This document shows positions 8,846 through 17,355 of a DNA stretch of 64,000 nucleotides, in pieces; within the stretch, counting starts at the first letter, position 1; the number at the start of each line of letters is the position of its first letter. This DNA is from Rhizobium oryzicola (GTDB taxonomy: Bacteria > Pseudomonadota > Alphaproteobacteria > Rhizobiales > Rhizobiaceae): positions 186,001 to 250,000 of the forward strand of contig NZ_JAUKWQ010000003.1 of the NCBI RefSeq assembly GCF_030504645.1, read 5' to 3'. The notes under the pieces were generated by a model. It was not told where the DNA came from and searched no databases. It saw only the letters and a list, made by a program, of their open reading frames with translations. The position numbers and the translations under genes are program-made.

Positions 8846-10459
8846 ATGCATTCGCCCTATCTGCTTTTTGAACATCAGGCGTCCGTTCGTCCGCATGCGC
8901 CGCTGCTGATCGCGCCACGCAGTGCTGCTTTAGCCTATGCGCCGGATGGATTCCGGTATTCCTATGGCGATGTCTTTCAAAAAGTGACACGACTGAAAGC
9001 AGCCTTTGCCGATGCCGGTTACGGGCTCGGCTCGCGGGTGGCGTTGCTGCTTGAAAACCGTCCGGTCTTTTTCGACTATTGGCTGGCTCTGAACGCGATC
9101 GGTGCTTCCATCGTACCGATCAATCCCGATCTTCGCCGCGATGAACTTCTCTTTCAGCTCGACATGGCTGACGTGACGCTGATGGTTGTTGTCGCGGAGC
9201 GGTTGTCCGAGCTGCAGGATGTGAAGTCAGGCGTCGTCACTGTTATAGCTGAAGGGGAAGACATTCCGTCCTCTCCTGTTCCACGCAGTGCGGTGCATGG
9301 CGGGCCGGATGCCGAATGCGCGCTGCTTTTTACGTCGGGCAGCACGGGCAAGCCGAAGGGCTGCATTCTCTCCAACCTCTATTTCGTCACCGTCGCTGAG
9401 TGGTACACGGCGCAAGGCGGCGTTGCGACGATGACCGAAGGATCCGAAGTGGCGCTGACCCCGCTTCCGATGTTTCATATGAATGCTCTCGGCTGCACGG
9501 CCGTCGGCATGATGATGATCGGCGGCGCCGTCGTGCCGCTCGACAGATTTCATTCCAGCACCTGGTGGGCTTCGATCGCGGATTCCGGCGCCACCGTCAT
9601 TCATTGCCTCGGCGTGATCCCGGCAATCCTGCTGCAATTGCCGGTGAGTGAGACCGAGCGAGCGCATCGGGTCAAGTATGCGCTGGGACCGGGCGTCGAT
9701 GCGCGCCACAAGATCGAGTTCGAAGAGCGCTATGGCATCCCGATTGTCGAAGCCTGGGCAATGACGGAAACCGGGGGAGGGGCTGTCACCACCACTGCCG
9801 CGGATGATTATACGCCGGGCCTGCGCTGCATCGGTCGCCCGCGGGCCAGCATGGAGTACCGCCTTGTCGACGATGCCGGCAAAGAGGTCGAGCCGGGCAC
9901 GCCGGGCGAACTTCTTGTCCGGGCGGCGGGTGCGGATCCCAGGCATGGATTTTTCAGCGGCTATCTGAAAGACGAGGCGGCGACGCAGGAAGCTTGGGAG
10001 GGTGGCTGGTTCCATACGGGCGATATCGTCTATGCCGATGCGCAGGGACTGCTCTACTTCTTTGACCGCAAGAAAAGCATCGTACGCCGCAGTGGCGAAA
10101 ACATCGCTGTGCTTGAAGTCGAGGCGGCACTGGCAAAGGACTCTGCCGTAAAAGCCTGCGCCGTGACCCCGGTGCCGGATGACTTTCGGGGCGAGGAGGT
10201 GTTTGCTTTCGTCGTTGCACAGGAAGGCGTTGCGGTGGAAGCGGAGGCGGATCTTGCGCGCAGGCTGATCGAGGCGGCCGGCCGTCACATCGCCTATCAC
10301 AAGCTGCCCGGCTACATCGCCTTCGTCGACCAACTGCCGGTGAGTTCAACGCAGAAGCTGCAGCGCGGCGAAATCAAGCGCATGGCAGCCGAGGCCGTTG
10401 CGGACGGCACGGCCATCGATTTGCGTAAGTTGAAGGCGACTATTCGCAAGACCGGCTGA
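8846..10459 (+). CDS. Acyl-CoA synthetase (AMP-binding, CaiC-like)
   Basis: ATP-dependent acid:CoA ligase of 537 residues from the ANL superfamily. It would activate a carboxylic acid to its CoA thioester through an acyl-adenylate. Visible motifs are the phosphate loop LLFTSGSTGKPKGC, the adenine-binding AWAMTETGGG, GWFHTGDIVYADAQG, the hinge DRKKSIVRRSGENI (the arrangement seen in crotonobetaine/carnitine-CoA ligases), and the C-terminal STQKLQRGEIKR with the catalytic lysine. AGGAG lies just upstream of the ATG. It probably feeds the thiolase-like and DUF35 proteins encoded downstream. The acid is not identifiable. Confidence 0.93.
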   Translation: MHSPYLLFEHQASVRPHAPLLIAPRSAALAYAPDGFRYSYGDVFQKVTRLKAAFADAGYGLGSRVALLLENRPVFFDYWLALNAIGASIVPINPDLRRDELLFQLDMADVTLMVVVAERLSELQDVKSGVVTVIAEGEDIPSSPVPRSAVHGGPDAECALLFTSGSTGKPKGCILSNLYFVTVAEWYTAQGGVATMTEGSEVALTPLPMFHMNALGCTAVGMMMIGGAVVPLDRFHSSTWWASIADSGATVIHCLGVIPAILLQLPVSETERAHRVKYALGPGVDARHKIEFEERYGIPIVEAWAMTETGGGAVTTTAADDYTPGLRCIGRPRASMEYRLVDDAGKEVEPGTPGELLVRAAGADPRHGFFSGYLKDEAATQEAWEGGWFHTGDIVYADAQGLLYFFDRKKSIVRRSGENIAVLEVEAALAKDSAVKACAVTPVPDDFRGEEVFAFVVAQEGVAVEAEADLARRLIEAAGRHIAYHKLPGYIAFVDQLPVSSTQKLQRGEIKRMAAEAVADGTAIDLRKLKATIRKTG

Positions 10460-10495
10460 TGCAGGAATAACCACAATCCGACATGTGAGGATGGC

Positions 10496-10921
10496 ATGAC
10501 ACCTGAGAAAATCCTGTATGAGACCTCCGTCACGGCTCAGGGCGGTCGCGAAGGCCGCGCCGAAAGCGAGGATGGAAAGTTTGCAGTCACATTGTCCGTG
10601 CCCAAAGGGCTGGGTGGCCCGGGCGGCGACGGGACCAATCCCGAACAATTGTTTGCCGCCGGCTATGCCGCCTGCTTCCTGGGCGCGGTAAAGCTGGTAG
10701 CGCGCACAAACAAGATCGCGCTGCCGGAGAATGTGACGATCACCGCCAAGGTGGGGATAGGACCGGTTCCCGTCGGTTATGCGCTTGCCGTCGAACTCGT
10801 GGCATCGCTGCCGGGTATTGATCGCACCGTCGCCGAAGAAATCGTCGCCGGTGCGCATGAACGTTGCCCCTATTCCAATGCGACACGTGGCAATGTCGAC
10901 GTCAAGCTGACGGTTGCCTGA
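10496..10921 (+). CDS. ohr: Ohr/OsmC family organic hydroperoxide reductase
   Basis: Cytoplasmic thiol peroxidase of 141 residues that reduces organic or lipid hydroperoxides. Both active-site cysteines are in the expected context: GYAACFLGA in the first half and HERCPYSNATRGN near the C-terminus. The TNPEQLF segment precedes the first. The length is normal for Ohr. Its place inside a CoA-thioester operon is unusual, since ohr is normally alone next to ohrR. Its stop overlaps the thiolase start as TGATG, so it is co-translated. It may protect against peroxides made by the pathway, or may have adopted another thiol chemistry. Confidence 0.9.
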   Translation: MTPEKILYETSVTAQGGREGRAESEDGKFAVTLSVPKGLGGPGGDGTNPEQLFAAGYAACFLGAVKLVARTNKIALPENVTITAKVGIGPVPVGYALAVELVASLPGIDRTVAEEIVAGAHERCPYSNATRGNVDVKLTVA

Positions 10922-12096
10922 TGGTTTCTCCTCGCGCGCGGCAGAATTATGATGGCGTCGTGCTGGCGGTTCCGGTAACGGTGCCCTATCAGCGCTATTC
11001 CATCGAGACCGCGCATTGGTGGATGGGCCGGGCGCTGCGTGCGCTGGCGGACGGAGCCGGTATCAGCCACCGCGACTTCGACGGATTTTCCACCGCAAGC
11101 TTTACCATGGGGCCCGATACGGCGATTGCGCTCACCCAGCATTTCGGGATCTCGCCGCGCTGGATCGATCATATCGCTTTGGGCGGGGCCGCCGGGATCG
11201 TGGCGATCCGCCGGGCAGCACGGGCGGTCCAGGCCGGTGATGCCGAGATCGTCGCCTGCGTGGCGGCCGACACCAACCAGGTGGATACGTTTCGCAAGAC
11301 GGTCGCAAACTTTTCGCGGTTCGCTCAAGACGCTTCCTATCCCTACGGTGCGGGCGGGCCGAATGCCAGCTTTGCCCTGATCGCGCGCCATTACATGGAT
11401 CGATACGGCGCGACACGCGAGGATTTCGGCAAGCTGTGCGTGGCCCAGCGCGAGAATGCCCTGAAAAGCTCGCACGCGCTTATGAAGAAGCCGCTGACGC
11501 TTGAGCAATACATGTCGGCCCGTGCCATTGCCGAACCCTTCCATCTTTTCGATTGTGTGATGCCTTGCGCGGGGGCCGAAGGCTTTCTCGTCATGCGCGA
11601 AGACAGCGCGCGCGGGCTTGGGCTGCCGTTCGTGCGGCTTCTTTCGGCGATCGAGCGGCACAATGCCTTCCCCGATGATCCTGTGCAGGAGCGTGGCGGC
11701 TGGCTTATGGATCGCGACGAGCTTTATGGGATGGCAGGCGCCCGCCCGGAGCAGATGGATTTCGTGCAGACCTATGACGACTATGCCATCATCTCGATGA
11801 TGCAGTTCGAAGGGCTTGGCTTTTGCGGTATAGGCGACGGGCCGCAGTTCGTTCGGCAGCACACATTCACCACGGATGGTTCCTTTCCGCACAATACCTC
11901 CGGGGGCCAGCTGTCGGCGGGTCAGGCCGGTGCGGCGGGTGGACATCTCGGCATCACCGAAGCGATGCGCCAGCTGATGGGCATTGCCGGCGGCACACAG
12001 GTCAAGGATGCGAAGCTCGGTCTCGTCTCCGGCTTTGGCATGATCAATTACGACCGTGGACTTGCGTCTGCGGCGGCAATCCTCGCGAGGGCCTGA
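10921..12096 (+). CDS. Thiolase-superfamily protein (SCP2/Ltp2 aldolase-like), no nucleophilic cysteine
   Basis: Thiolase-fold protein of 391 residues. I chose the ATG at 10921, which overlaps the Ohr stop, over the in-frame start at 10864 inside ohr. The C-terminal active-site motif HNTSGG (324-329) and the SCP2-thiolase segment DFVQTYDDYAIISMMQFEGLGFCG are present. At the place of the thiolase nucleophile there is LGGAAGI (87-93) with no cysteine. It should therefore not run classical thiolysis. Cys-less relatives that pair with DUF35 proteins act as retro-aldolases (steroid side chain Ltp2) or in acyl transfer. The next gene encodes such a DUF35 domain, which supports a thiolase/DUF35 complex. 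Confidence 0.88.
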   Translation: MVSPRARQNYDGVVLAVPVTVPYQRYSIETAHWWMGRALRALADGAGISHRDFDGFSTASFTMGPDTAIALTQHFGISPRWIDHIALGGAAGIVAIRRAARAVQAGDAEIVACVAADTNQVDTFRKTVANFSRFAQDASYPYGAGGPNASFALIARHYMDRYGATREDFGKLCVAQRENALKSSHALMKKPLTLEQYMSARAIAEPFHLFDCVMPCAGAEGFLVMREDSARGLGLPFVRLLSAIERHNAFPDDPVQERGGWLMDRDELYGMAGARPEQMDFVQTYDDYAIISMMQFEGLGFCGIGDGPQFVRQHTFTTDGSFPHNTSGGQLSAGQAGAAGGHLGITEAMRQLMGIAGGTQVKDAKLGLVSGFGMINYDRGLASAAAILARA

Positions 12097-13340
12097 TGAC
12101 GGAACATGGGCCCAAACGGCATGCAAAGAACCCGCTTCAGAGGACGCGCCTGCCATTGTTGCCGCCATCGGCGCGCAGCCGCAGGGCGCATGGGTTGACG
12201 CTTGCCGCTGCCTCCGGGCGCTTCATGCTGCAATGCTGCGCGGAATGTGGTCGCTATGCCTATCCTGCGCGGGACGCCTGCCCCCATTGCTTGTCAGAGG
12301 ATCTGCCGTTTCGCGATGCGCCGCCGCGTGGTGAACTTCTGTCGGAAACCACGATTCAGGTCACGAGCGATCCCTATTTTCGCGACCACATGCCCTTCCG
12401 CTCCGGCCTGGTAAAGCTGGATTGCGGACCGGTTGCCGTAGTTGGCCTTCATCGCGCCTGTGGCGGTCCCGGAAGCCAGCTCGAGCTTTCGCTGCAGATC
12501 GACCGGGCGGGACAGGCCGTCTTGTTTGCCAAGCCTTTGCTGGAGACACCTGACATGGAAAACGATCCCCAGTGGCGAGAGCTGACGGCCCATCCGAAGG
12601 ACCGGCGCGTGCTGATCTCCGATGGCCGCAGTCCGGTTGCACTGCCCTTGGCGAAGGCACTTGCAAGGGCCGGCGCCAGCAAGATCTTTGTCGGCGTTTT
12701 CGATCGCTGGAAGCCGTTTGAGACGGAAGTCGCATTTGACGCGATCGACGGCGTTGAATGCGTCGATCTCGATCTGACAAGCGAACGCTCGGTACAGGAT
12801 CTTGCGCGCGATATCGGCGCGAAGGTGGAGATCCTGGTCAACACCGCAGATCACGTGCGTCCTTCCCACCTCTTCGATGCCGGTTTGACCAACTCTGCGC
12901 GGGAGGCGATGGACGTGACAGTCATGGGTCTGATGCGCCTTGCACAAGCCTTTGGGCCGATCATGCGAGTACGCGGTGCCGATGGGTTTGCGGGCGCCGT
13001 CGCCTGGGTCAATGTCCTGTCGGTCCATGGCCTCAGCAGTCAACCGAAGTTTGGCGTCCAGTCCGCGGCGCATGCGGCCTGTCTTTCCCTGTCCCATTGG
13101 TTGCGGGGGGAACTGCGCCAGGGCGGCATTCGCGTGATCAACAGCTTTTGCGGCCCGCTCGATACGGAATGGTACCAGACCGTGCCACCACCCAAAGTCG
13201 ATCCGCGATCTCTCGCCGATGCGATTGTGGACGGTCTGATCCGCGGTCTTGAAGACATCTATGTCGGCGATGTCGCCAAGGATATCGAGGCGCGCCTGTT
13301 CGATAATCCGAAGGCGGTCGAGCGGGAGGCAGGCCGATGA
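12096..13340 (+). CDS. DUF35 zinc-ribbon/OB-fold protein fused to a degenerate SDR domain
   Basis: Fusion of 414 residues. The start at 12096 overlaps the thiolase stop (TGATG). Residues about 38-155 form a DUF35 unit with zinc-ribbon cysteines C48, C51, C62 and C65 and an OB-fold. Residues about 168-400 are a short-chain dehydrogenase domain. In the SDR half the TGxxxGxG loop reads SDGRSPVAL (175-183), NNAG reads VNTADH, and the YxxxK catalytic pair is replaced by Q322 and H326. It thus looks like a pseudoenzyme or scaffold. DUF35 proteins normally complex with thiolase-fold partners, encoded just upstream. I know of no characterised DUF35-SDR fusion. Confidence 0.85.
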   Translation: MTEHGPKRHAKNPLQRTRLPLLPPSARSRRAHGLTLAAASGRFMLQCCAECGRYAYPARDACPHCLSEDLPFRDAPPRGELLSETTIQVTSDPYFRDHMPFRSGLVKLDCGPVAVVGLHRACGGPGSQLELSLQIDRAGQAVLFAKPLLETPDMENDPQWRELTAHPKDRRVLISDGRSPVALPLAKALARAGASKIFVGVFDRWKPFETEVAFDAIDGVECVDLDLTSERSVQDLARDIGAKVEILVNTADHVRPSHLFDAGLTNSAREAMDVTVMGLMRLAQAFGPIMRVRGADGFAGAVAWVNVLSVHGLSSQPKFGVQSAAHAACLSLSHWLRGELRQGGIRVINSFCGPLDTEWYQTVPPPKVDPRSLADAIVDGLIRGLEDIYVGDVAKDIEARLFDNPKAVEREAGR

Positions 13341-14128
13341 GCGGCTATATTCTCGGTGCATTGGCGGCTGCACTGGCCCACGGTTCGGTTCGCGTCGTCG
13401 ATCTGACGCTCACCCTGTCGCCCGACTTTCCAACCATCGTCATGCCGCCGGAGCTTGGTCAATCGGCACCATTTCGCATGGAGCGGATATCGCATTACGA
13501 TGTGAAGGGCCCGGCCTGGTACTGGAATAATATCTCCTTCGGCGAGCATACGGGCACGCATTTCGATGCGCCGATACACTGGTTTACCGGCCGTGATCTG
13601 CCGCTGAATTCGGTCGATACCCTGCCACCAGCGGATATGATTGGGCCGGCCTGCGTGATCGATTGTTCGAAACAGGCAGACGAGGACGCTGATTTTCTGC
13701 TGGGCATTGACCATATTCTCGCCTGGGAGCAAGTTCATGGGCGCATCCCTCAGCGTTCCTGGGTTCTGCTTCGCACGGACTGGTCGAAGAAATCAGGCGC
13801 AGCCTATGCCAATCTGCAGTCCGATGGCGCTCATACCCCGGGGCCAGAGGTTGAAGGGATACGTTTTCTTGTCGAAGAGCGTGGCATCCTCGGCTTCGGC
13901 ACCGAAACGATCGGCACCGATGCCGGCCAGGCAGGCCATTTTTCGCCACCCTATCCCGCACATCACTATTTGCACGGGAATGGGCGCTACGGCCTGCAAT
14001 GCCTTGCCAATCTCGACCTTCTGCCGCCGACCGGTGCGCTGATCTTCGCTGCGCCGCTCAAGATCCAGAACGGCTCGGGTAGTCCGCTTCGCGTGCTGGC
14101 GCTGGTTCAGGAGCGCTCGACGGGATGA
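13337..14128 (+). CDS. Cyclase family protein (kynurenine formamidase-like)
   Basis: Metal-dependent hydrolase of 263 residues from the cyclase/KynB family, which hydrolyses amides, lactams or related bonds. The zinc-binding motif is HTGTHFDAPIHW (HxGTHxDxPxH), and the late section HHYLHGNGRYGLQCLANLDLLPPTGALIFAAPLKI is typical of the family. It overlaps the fusion gene by 4 bp (ATGA) and closes the operon. Its 3' end overlaps the convergent MarR-like gene by 22 bp. In an acyl-CoA pathway it could open or hydrolyse a cyclic intermediate, or supply the acid to the ligase; both are inference. Confidence 0.9.
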   Translation: MSGYILGALAAALAHGSVRVVDLTLTLSPDFPTIVMPPELGQSAPFRMERISHYDVKGPAWYWNNISFGEHTGTHFDAPIHWFTGRDLPLNSVDTLPPADMIGPACVIDCSKQADEDADFLLGIDHILAWEQVHGRIPQRSWVLLRTDWSKKSGAAYANLQSDGAHTPGPEVEGIRFLVEERGILGFGTETIGTDAGQAGHFSPPYPAHHYLHGNGRYGLQCLANLDLLPPTGALIFAAPLKIQNGSGSPLRVLALVQERSTG

Positions 14129-14646
14129 GAACCGCTTGCCACGCGCCTGGCTGCGGTATCGTAGAAGCTCGTCAGCAATTCGAGCATTTCCGTCGTTTCC
14201 CCCAGCCCTTTTTCCGCACGGTCCATTTTCTGAATCAGCGAGATGAGCAAGTCGCGGCGCAGCGAACGATAATCCTGGGTCAATTTGCTGCCCTTGCGCG
14301 TCGGCGTATAGAGCGTGTCTTTCCGCGACCGTCCTTTGACGCGCTCTATGCATTGCAGCCCTTGAAGCTTCTTGATCGCGTATTGGATATTGGCGGTGTC
14401 GTCGCGACCGAGCAGGCGCGAAATTTCGCCGAGGCCCTTCGGTTTGTTGCGGTAGCGGATGGTATGAAGCACCGCCGTGTCGAGCCCGCTCAGGCTTGCT
14501 CCCGCCAGTTCACTCGAACATTCGGATTGCCAGCGCAGGAAGGCCGCCGAGATGCGCCAAAGTGACCACTCGAATTCCGTCAGCGCCGCCTCGGACAATT
14601 CCAGGGCTGGGTCCGCTTTCGGGTTTTCGGGCGTCAAGGAACTCAT
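14107..14646 (-). CDS. MarR-like winged-helix transcriptional regulator
   Basis: DNA-binding protein of 179 residues. The core (about 45-125) has the MarR layout: a helix, then LDTAVLHTIRYRNKPKGLGEISRLLGRDDTANIQYAIKKLQGLQCIERVKGRSRKDTLYTPTRKG, where the recognition helix and wing are recognisable. The FEWSLWRISAAFLRWQSEC segment is a dimerisation helix typical of a rhizobial subgroup. It is transcribed against the acyl-CoA operon and divergently from the racemase-fold gene. A palindrome at 14677-14688 in its own promoter region belongs to a six-copy set spread over 1.7-17.4 kb, so it is the best local candidate for reading those sites. Confidence 0.85.
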   Translation of the reverse strand: MSSLTPENPKADPALELSEAALTEFEWSLWRISAAFLRWQSECSSELAGASLSGLDTAVLHTIRYRNKPKGLGEISRLLGRDDTANIQYAIKKLQGLQCIERVKGRSRKDTLYTPTRKGSKLTQDYRSLRRDLLISLIQKMDRAEKGLGETTEMLELLTSFYDTAARRVASGSHPVERS

Positions 14647-14676
14647 GCTGTTCTCCGCAGTCGTTTTGTAATGCGA

Positions 14677-14688
14677 TTAAAGCTGTAA
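14677..14688. promoter_or_regulatory. Operator-like palindrome TTAAAGCTGTAA
   Basis: Copy of the near-palindrome set centred on AGCT, lying 31 bp upstream of the MarR-like start and 53 bp before the racemase-fold start. The position suits autoregulation and control of the divergent gene. It is the most divergent of the six copies. Confidence 0.4.
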
Positions 14689-14740
14689 ATTGTCGTCCTG
14701 ACGAGAGCAAACTCCAAACCAATTGAGCGACGAGGGTCCT

Positions 14741-15547
14741 ATGCGCATCTTCTGGCAAAGCTTTATCGATGCGACCGCGAGTGCCGCTTACATGACGCGG
14801 CTCTCCGACTATTTGAACGGGATCGCTGAGCCGGGAACGGTGGTGGATGTTTTCGGCATCAGCCCTCCGGATCGACATTTTGGTCGGCTGGCGGAGTTCC
14901 GTTGCGCCGCGATTGCCATCGACAATGGGCTTGAGGCGGCCAGCCGTGGATATGACGCTGTCGTCATCGGTCATTTCCAGGATCCAGGTCTCTATGAGCT
15001 GAAGTCGGCTGTGACGATCCCGGTCGTCGGCGCCGGCGAGGTGTGCATGCATTATGCCGCGCGTCTGGGGCGGCGCTTAGCGCTGGTGACGTTGGACGAC
15101 GTATTTCAGGCCTGGCACTACGAGCAGGCGGATCTGTATGGCCTCGGCAGCCGCGTTCGGCATGTCGTTGGAATGAACTGTACACCGGCGGATTTCAGCG
15201 CGGCCTTCGCCGGTGACAGTACGGCGCGTGAACGGATGTTGGCCGATTTTACCGCCTGCGCCGAGCCGTTGGTGCGCGACGGAGCCGACGTCGTGGTGCC
15301 CGCCGGTGTGCTGCCGGGACTGCTGGTGGGCGGGGAATTCGGGTTCAAGATCTTGCATGCGCCTGTTGTCAACACGGCGGCTGTCACCCTGAAGACTGCG
15401 GAAATGGATGTCCGCCTTCGGGCGATGAATGGAATCGAAGTGAGCCGCGGTCCGTTCTGTTCGCTTGCGAACGAGCACGCGATCGAAGATTTTCGAAGCT
15501 TCATCACACATGGGCGAGGGGCGCCGCTCTTTCCCTCTGATGTCTGA
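14741..15547 (+). CDS. Asp/Glu/hydantoin racemase-fold protein lacking both catalytic cysteines
   Basis: Protein of 268 residues with the two-domain Asp/Glu/hydantoin racemase fold. I chose the ATG at 14741 (MRIFWQSF), preceded by GAGGG, over the TTG at 14723. The family element usually reading A-C-F-x-DPGL is IGHFQDPGL, with H78 in place of the first cysteine. The second site reads VVVPAGVLPG (about 184-191), also without cysteine. Cofactor-independent racemisation needs two thiols, so another reaction is likely. Relatives include maleate isomerase and arylmalonate decarboxylase, but those keep at least one cysteine. The gene converges on the quinone oxidoreductase. Confidence 0.85.
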   Translation: MRIFWQSFIDATASAAYMTRLSDYLNGIAEPGTVVDVFGISPPDRHFGRLAEFRCAAIAIDNGLEAASRGYDAVVIGHFQDPGLYELKSAVTIPVVGAGEVCMHYAARLGRRLALVTLDDVFQAWHYEQADLYGLGSRVRHVVGMNCTPADFSAAFAGDSTARERMLADFTACAEPLVRDGADVVVPAGVLPGLLVGGEFGFKILHAPVVNTAAVTLKTAEMDVRLRAMNGIEVSRGPFCSLANEHAIEDFRSFITHGRGAPLFPSDV

Positions 15548-15571
15548 TCTTTGCCGTTCTCTTCCGAACGA

Positions 15572-16498
15572 TCACATCGTCAGAATGAGGCGCCCACGCG
15601 AGATCTCGCCACGCTCCATCAGGCGGTGGGCTTCGGCCGCTTCGTCCAGCGGCAGGGTCCGGGCCACTTGCGGCCGCAAAACGCCGGCTTCCGCGAGATC
15701 CATCATCGATTGCAGTGCAACCTTGTCATCTGTCACCATGGCACGTGTTACCGAGACCCCGAACTCTGCACCCCGGTCGATGATCGGGTCCGCGACGAGC
15801 CAGACAAGGCGACCGCCTTTTTTCAGGGTCATATAGGATTTGTCGTGAACCGCGCCGCCCATCAGGTCGAAAACCACGTCCTGCTCGCGGACGAGTTCGG
15901 AAAAATCCTGGCGATCATAAGCAATGACCCGATCTGCACCGAGGCCTCGAACATAGTCTTCGTTTGACGACCGGCAGGTGGTGGTTACCTGGGCGCCCAG
16001 GTGATGGCAGAGTTGGATCAGCAGCCCGCCGACCGCACCGGCGCCGGCGTGGACGAGAACCTTTTCGCCGGATTGCACCGCTGCGGTTTTGATGGCGATC
16101 CAGGTGCTCAGTCCGGCATTGGTCAATGCTGCCGCTTCCATCATGGAAAGACGAGAGGCGATTTTGACGGCATGTGAGCAGTCCACGGCAATCATCTCGG
16201 CATAGCCGCCCTGGGCAAAGACGCCCGCCATGACAGACACGCGGTCGCCGATCGAAAATTCGGTCGTTCCGTCGCCCACGGAAATGACGGTACCGGCGCC
16301 ATCGCGGCCGGGCACGCTTGGCATGGGCAGGGTGAAGTGGTTTTTGAGGAGGCCAGCGCGTAGCTTCCAATCGAACGGGGTGACGCTCGCCGCCTCCAGC
16401 CGCACGAGGATCTGGCCCGGGCCTGCAACCGGGTCCGGCAGATCGACACAATGCATGACATCGGCTGATCCATGTTCGCTGTACTGAATGGCTTTCAT
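15572..16498 (-). CDS. NADP-dependent quinone oxidoreductase-like MDR family protein
   Basis: Zinc-independent medium-chain dehydrogenase/reductase of 308 residues. I chose the ATG at 16498 (MKAIQYSEHGSADVM), the usual MDR opening, over an upstream in-frame start at 16564 that would add 22 unrelated residues. The cofactor loop is HAGAGAVGGLLIQLCHHLGA. The substrate domain contains VPGRDGAGTVISVGDGTTEFSIGDRVSVM. It has no structural zinc cysteines, which fits the quinone oxidoreductase/enoyl reductase group. It follows the aldolase gene by 19 bp and is probably co-transcribed with it. Confidence 0.9.
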   Translation of the reverse strand: MKAIQYSEHGSADVMHCVDLPDPVAGPGQILVRLEAASVTPFDWKLRAGLLKNHFTLPMPSVPGRDGAGTVISVGDGTTEFSIGDRVSVMAGVFAQGGYAEMIAVDCSHAVKIASRLSMMEAAALTNAGLSTWIAIKTAAVQSGEKVLVHAGAGAVGGLLIQLCHHLGAQVTTTCRSSNEDYVRGLGADRVIAYDRQDFSELVREQDVVFDLMGGAVHDKSYMTLKKGGRLVWLVADPIIDRGAEFGVSVTRAMVTDDKVALQSMMDLAEAGVLRPQVARTLPLDEAAEAHRLMERGEISRGRLILTM

Positions 16499-16517
16499 GG
16501 GCCGATATCCTCCACTC

Positions 16518-17273
16518 TCAGGCGTTGCGTGCCGTTGCGATGCCTGCGGCGAGGCTTGCGCCAAGAAACATCGTGTCGCTGGCTAGCAGGTAGAAGCTGA
16601 TCCCCGCGTCAGACCACTTGCCGATGTCATCGGGAGAGGGGCGGAAGAGGCCGACGGTTTTTCCCGCCTTTCTGGCCGCCGCGGCAATCGTCAGAATTGC
16701 GTCTTCGACGCGCGGTGCGCCATTAGGCCCAAGCGCATTGAGCGACACGGACAGGTCGCCGGGCCCAATGAAGATCACATCGATCCCTTCGACGGCAACA
16801 ATTTCCTCGACATTGGTCAGCCCTTCCGCGGTCTCGATTTGTACCGCGAGAACCAAATCCTCATTGGCGCTCTTCAGATAGTCGGGAATGCGGTAGCCGT
16901 AGCCGGCCGCACGGCCTGGGCCAACGCCCCGCTCGCCAAGTGGAGGATAACGGGTTGCCGCGACAGCGGCCTTCGCCTGTGCGGCAGTCGAGACGCGCGG
17001 CACCAGAACGCCTGCCGCACCGGCATCCAGCACGCCGGCAACCGATTCCGGGGCATGGCCGGGCACGCGGACCATTGCCGGAACCCGGTGCACATCGGCG
17101 GCGCGGATCAGGTTTTCGATGAGCTCCCGGCCGATCTGTCCATGCTCGGCGTCGATGCAAAGGAAATCGGGTCCGGCGGCCGCGGTCACCTCGATCGCGA
17201 CAGGGTGGGGAATGGCCGCAAAGGTGCCGATCAGGCGTGTGTGTTGAAGGCACTTCTCACGAAAACTGCTCAT
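16518..17273 (-). CDS. HpcH/HpaI-type aldolase (2-oxo-acid aldolase)
   Basis: Class II metal-dependent aldolase of 251 residues from the HpaI/citrate lyase beta family, expected to cleave a 4-hydroxy-2-oxo acid into pyruvate and an aldehyde. Family motifs are FLCIDAEHG, the arginine in VRVPG, the metal-binding glutamate in VQIETAEGL, and IGPGDLS with the second metal ligand. GAGGGG precedes the ATG at 17273. It is divergent from an FCD-type GntR regulator. The intervening 177 bp hold a 15-bp inverted repeat pair and two TTTAAGCTTAAA-like sites, so its expression is probably tightly controlled. Confidence 0.93.
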   Translation of the reverse strand: MSSFREKCLQHTRLIGTFAAIPHPVAIEVTAAAGPDFLCIDAEHGQIGRELIENLIRAADVHRVPAMVRVPGHAPESVAGVLDAGAAGVLVPRVSTAAQAKAAVAATRYPPLGERGVGPGRAAGYGYRIPDYLKSANEDLVLAVQIETAEGLTNVEEIVAVEGIDVIFIGPGDLSVSLNALGPNGAPRVEDAILTIAAAARKAGKTVGLFRPSPDDIGKWSDAGISFYLLASDTMFLGASLAAGIATARNA

Positions 17274-17321
17274 CGCCCCTCTTCCTACGATATGCGAGGC
17301 GTCATGCGCCCGAAGAATTAC

Positions 17322-17333
17322 TTTAGGCCTAAG
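17322..17333. promoter_or_regulatory. Operator-like palindrome TTTAGGCCTAAG
   Basis: Copy of the six-member palindrome set, 48 bp upstream of the aldolase start codon. The inner TTAGGCCTAA is perfectly symmetrical. Confidence 0.45.
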
Positions 17334-17355
17334 ATGAAATTTGGATCAAGCGCTT

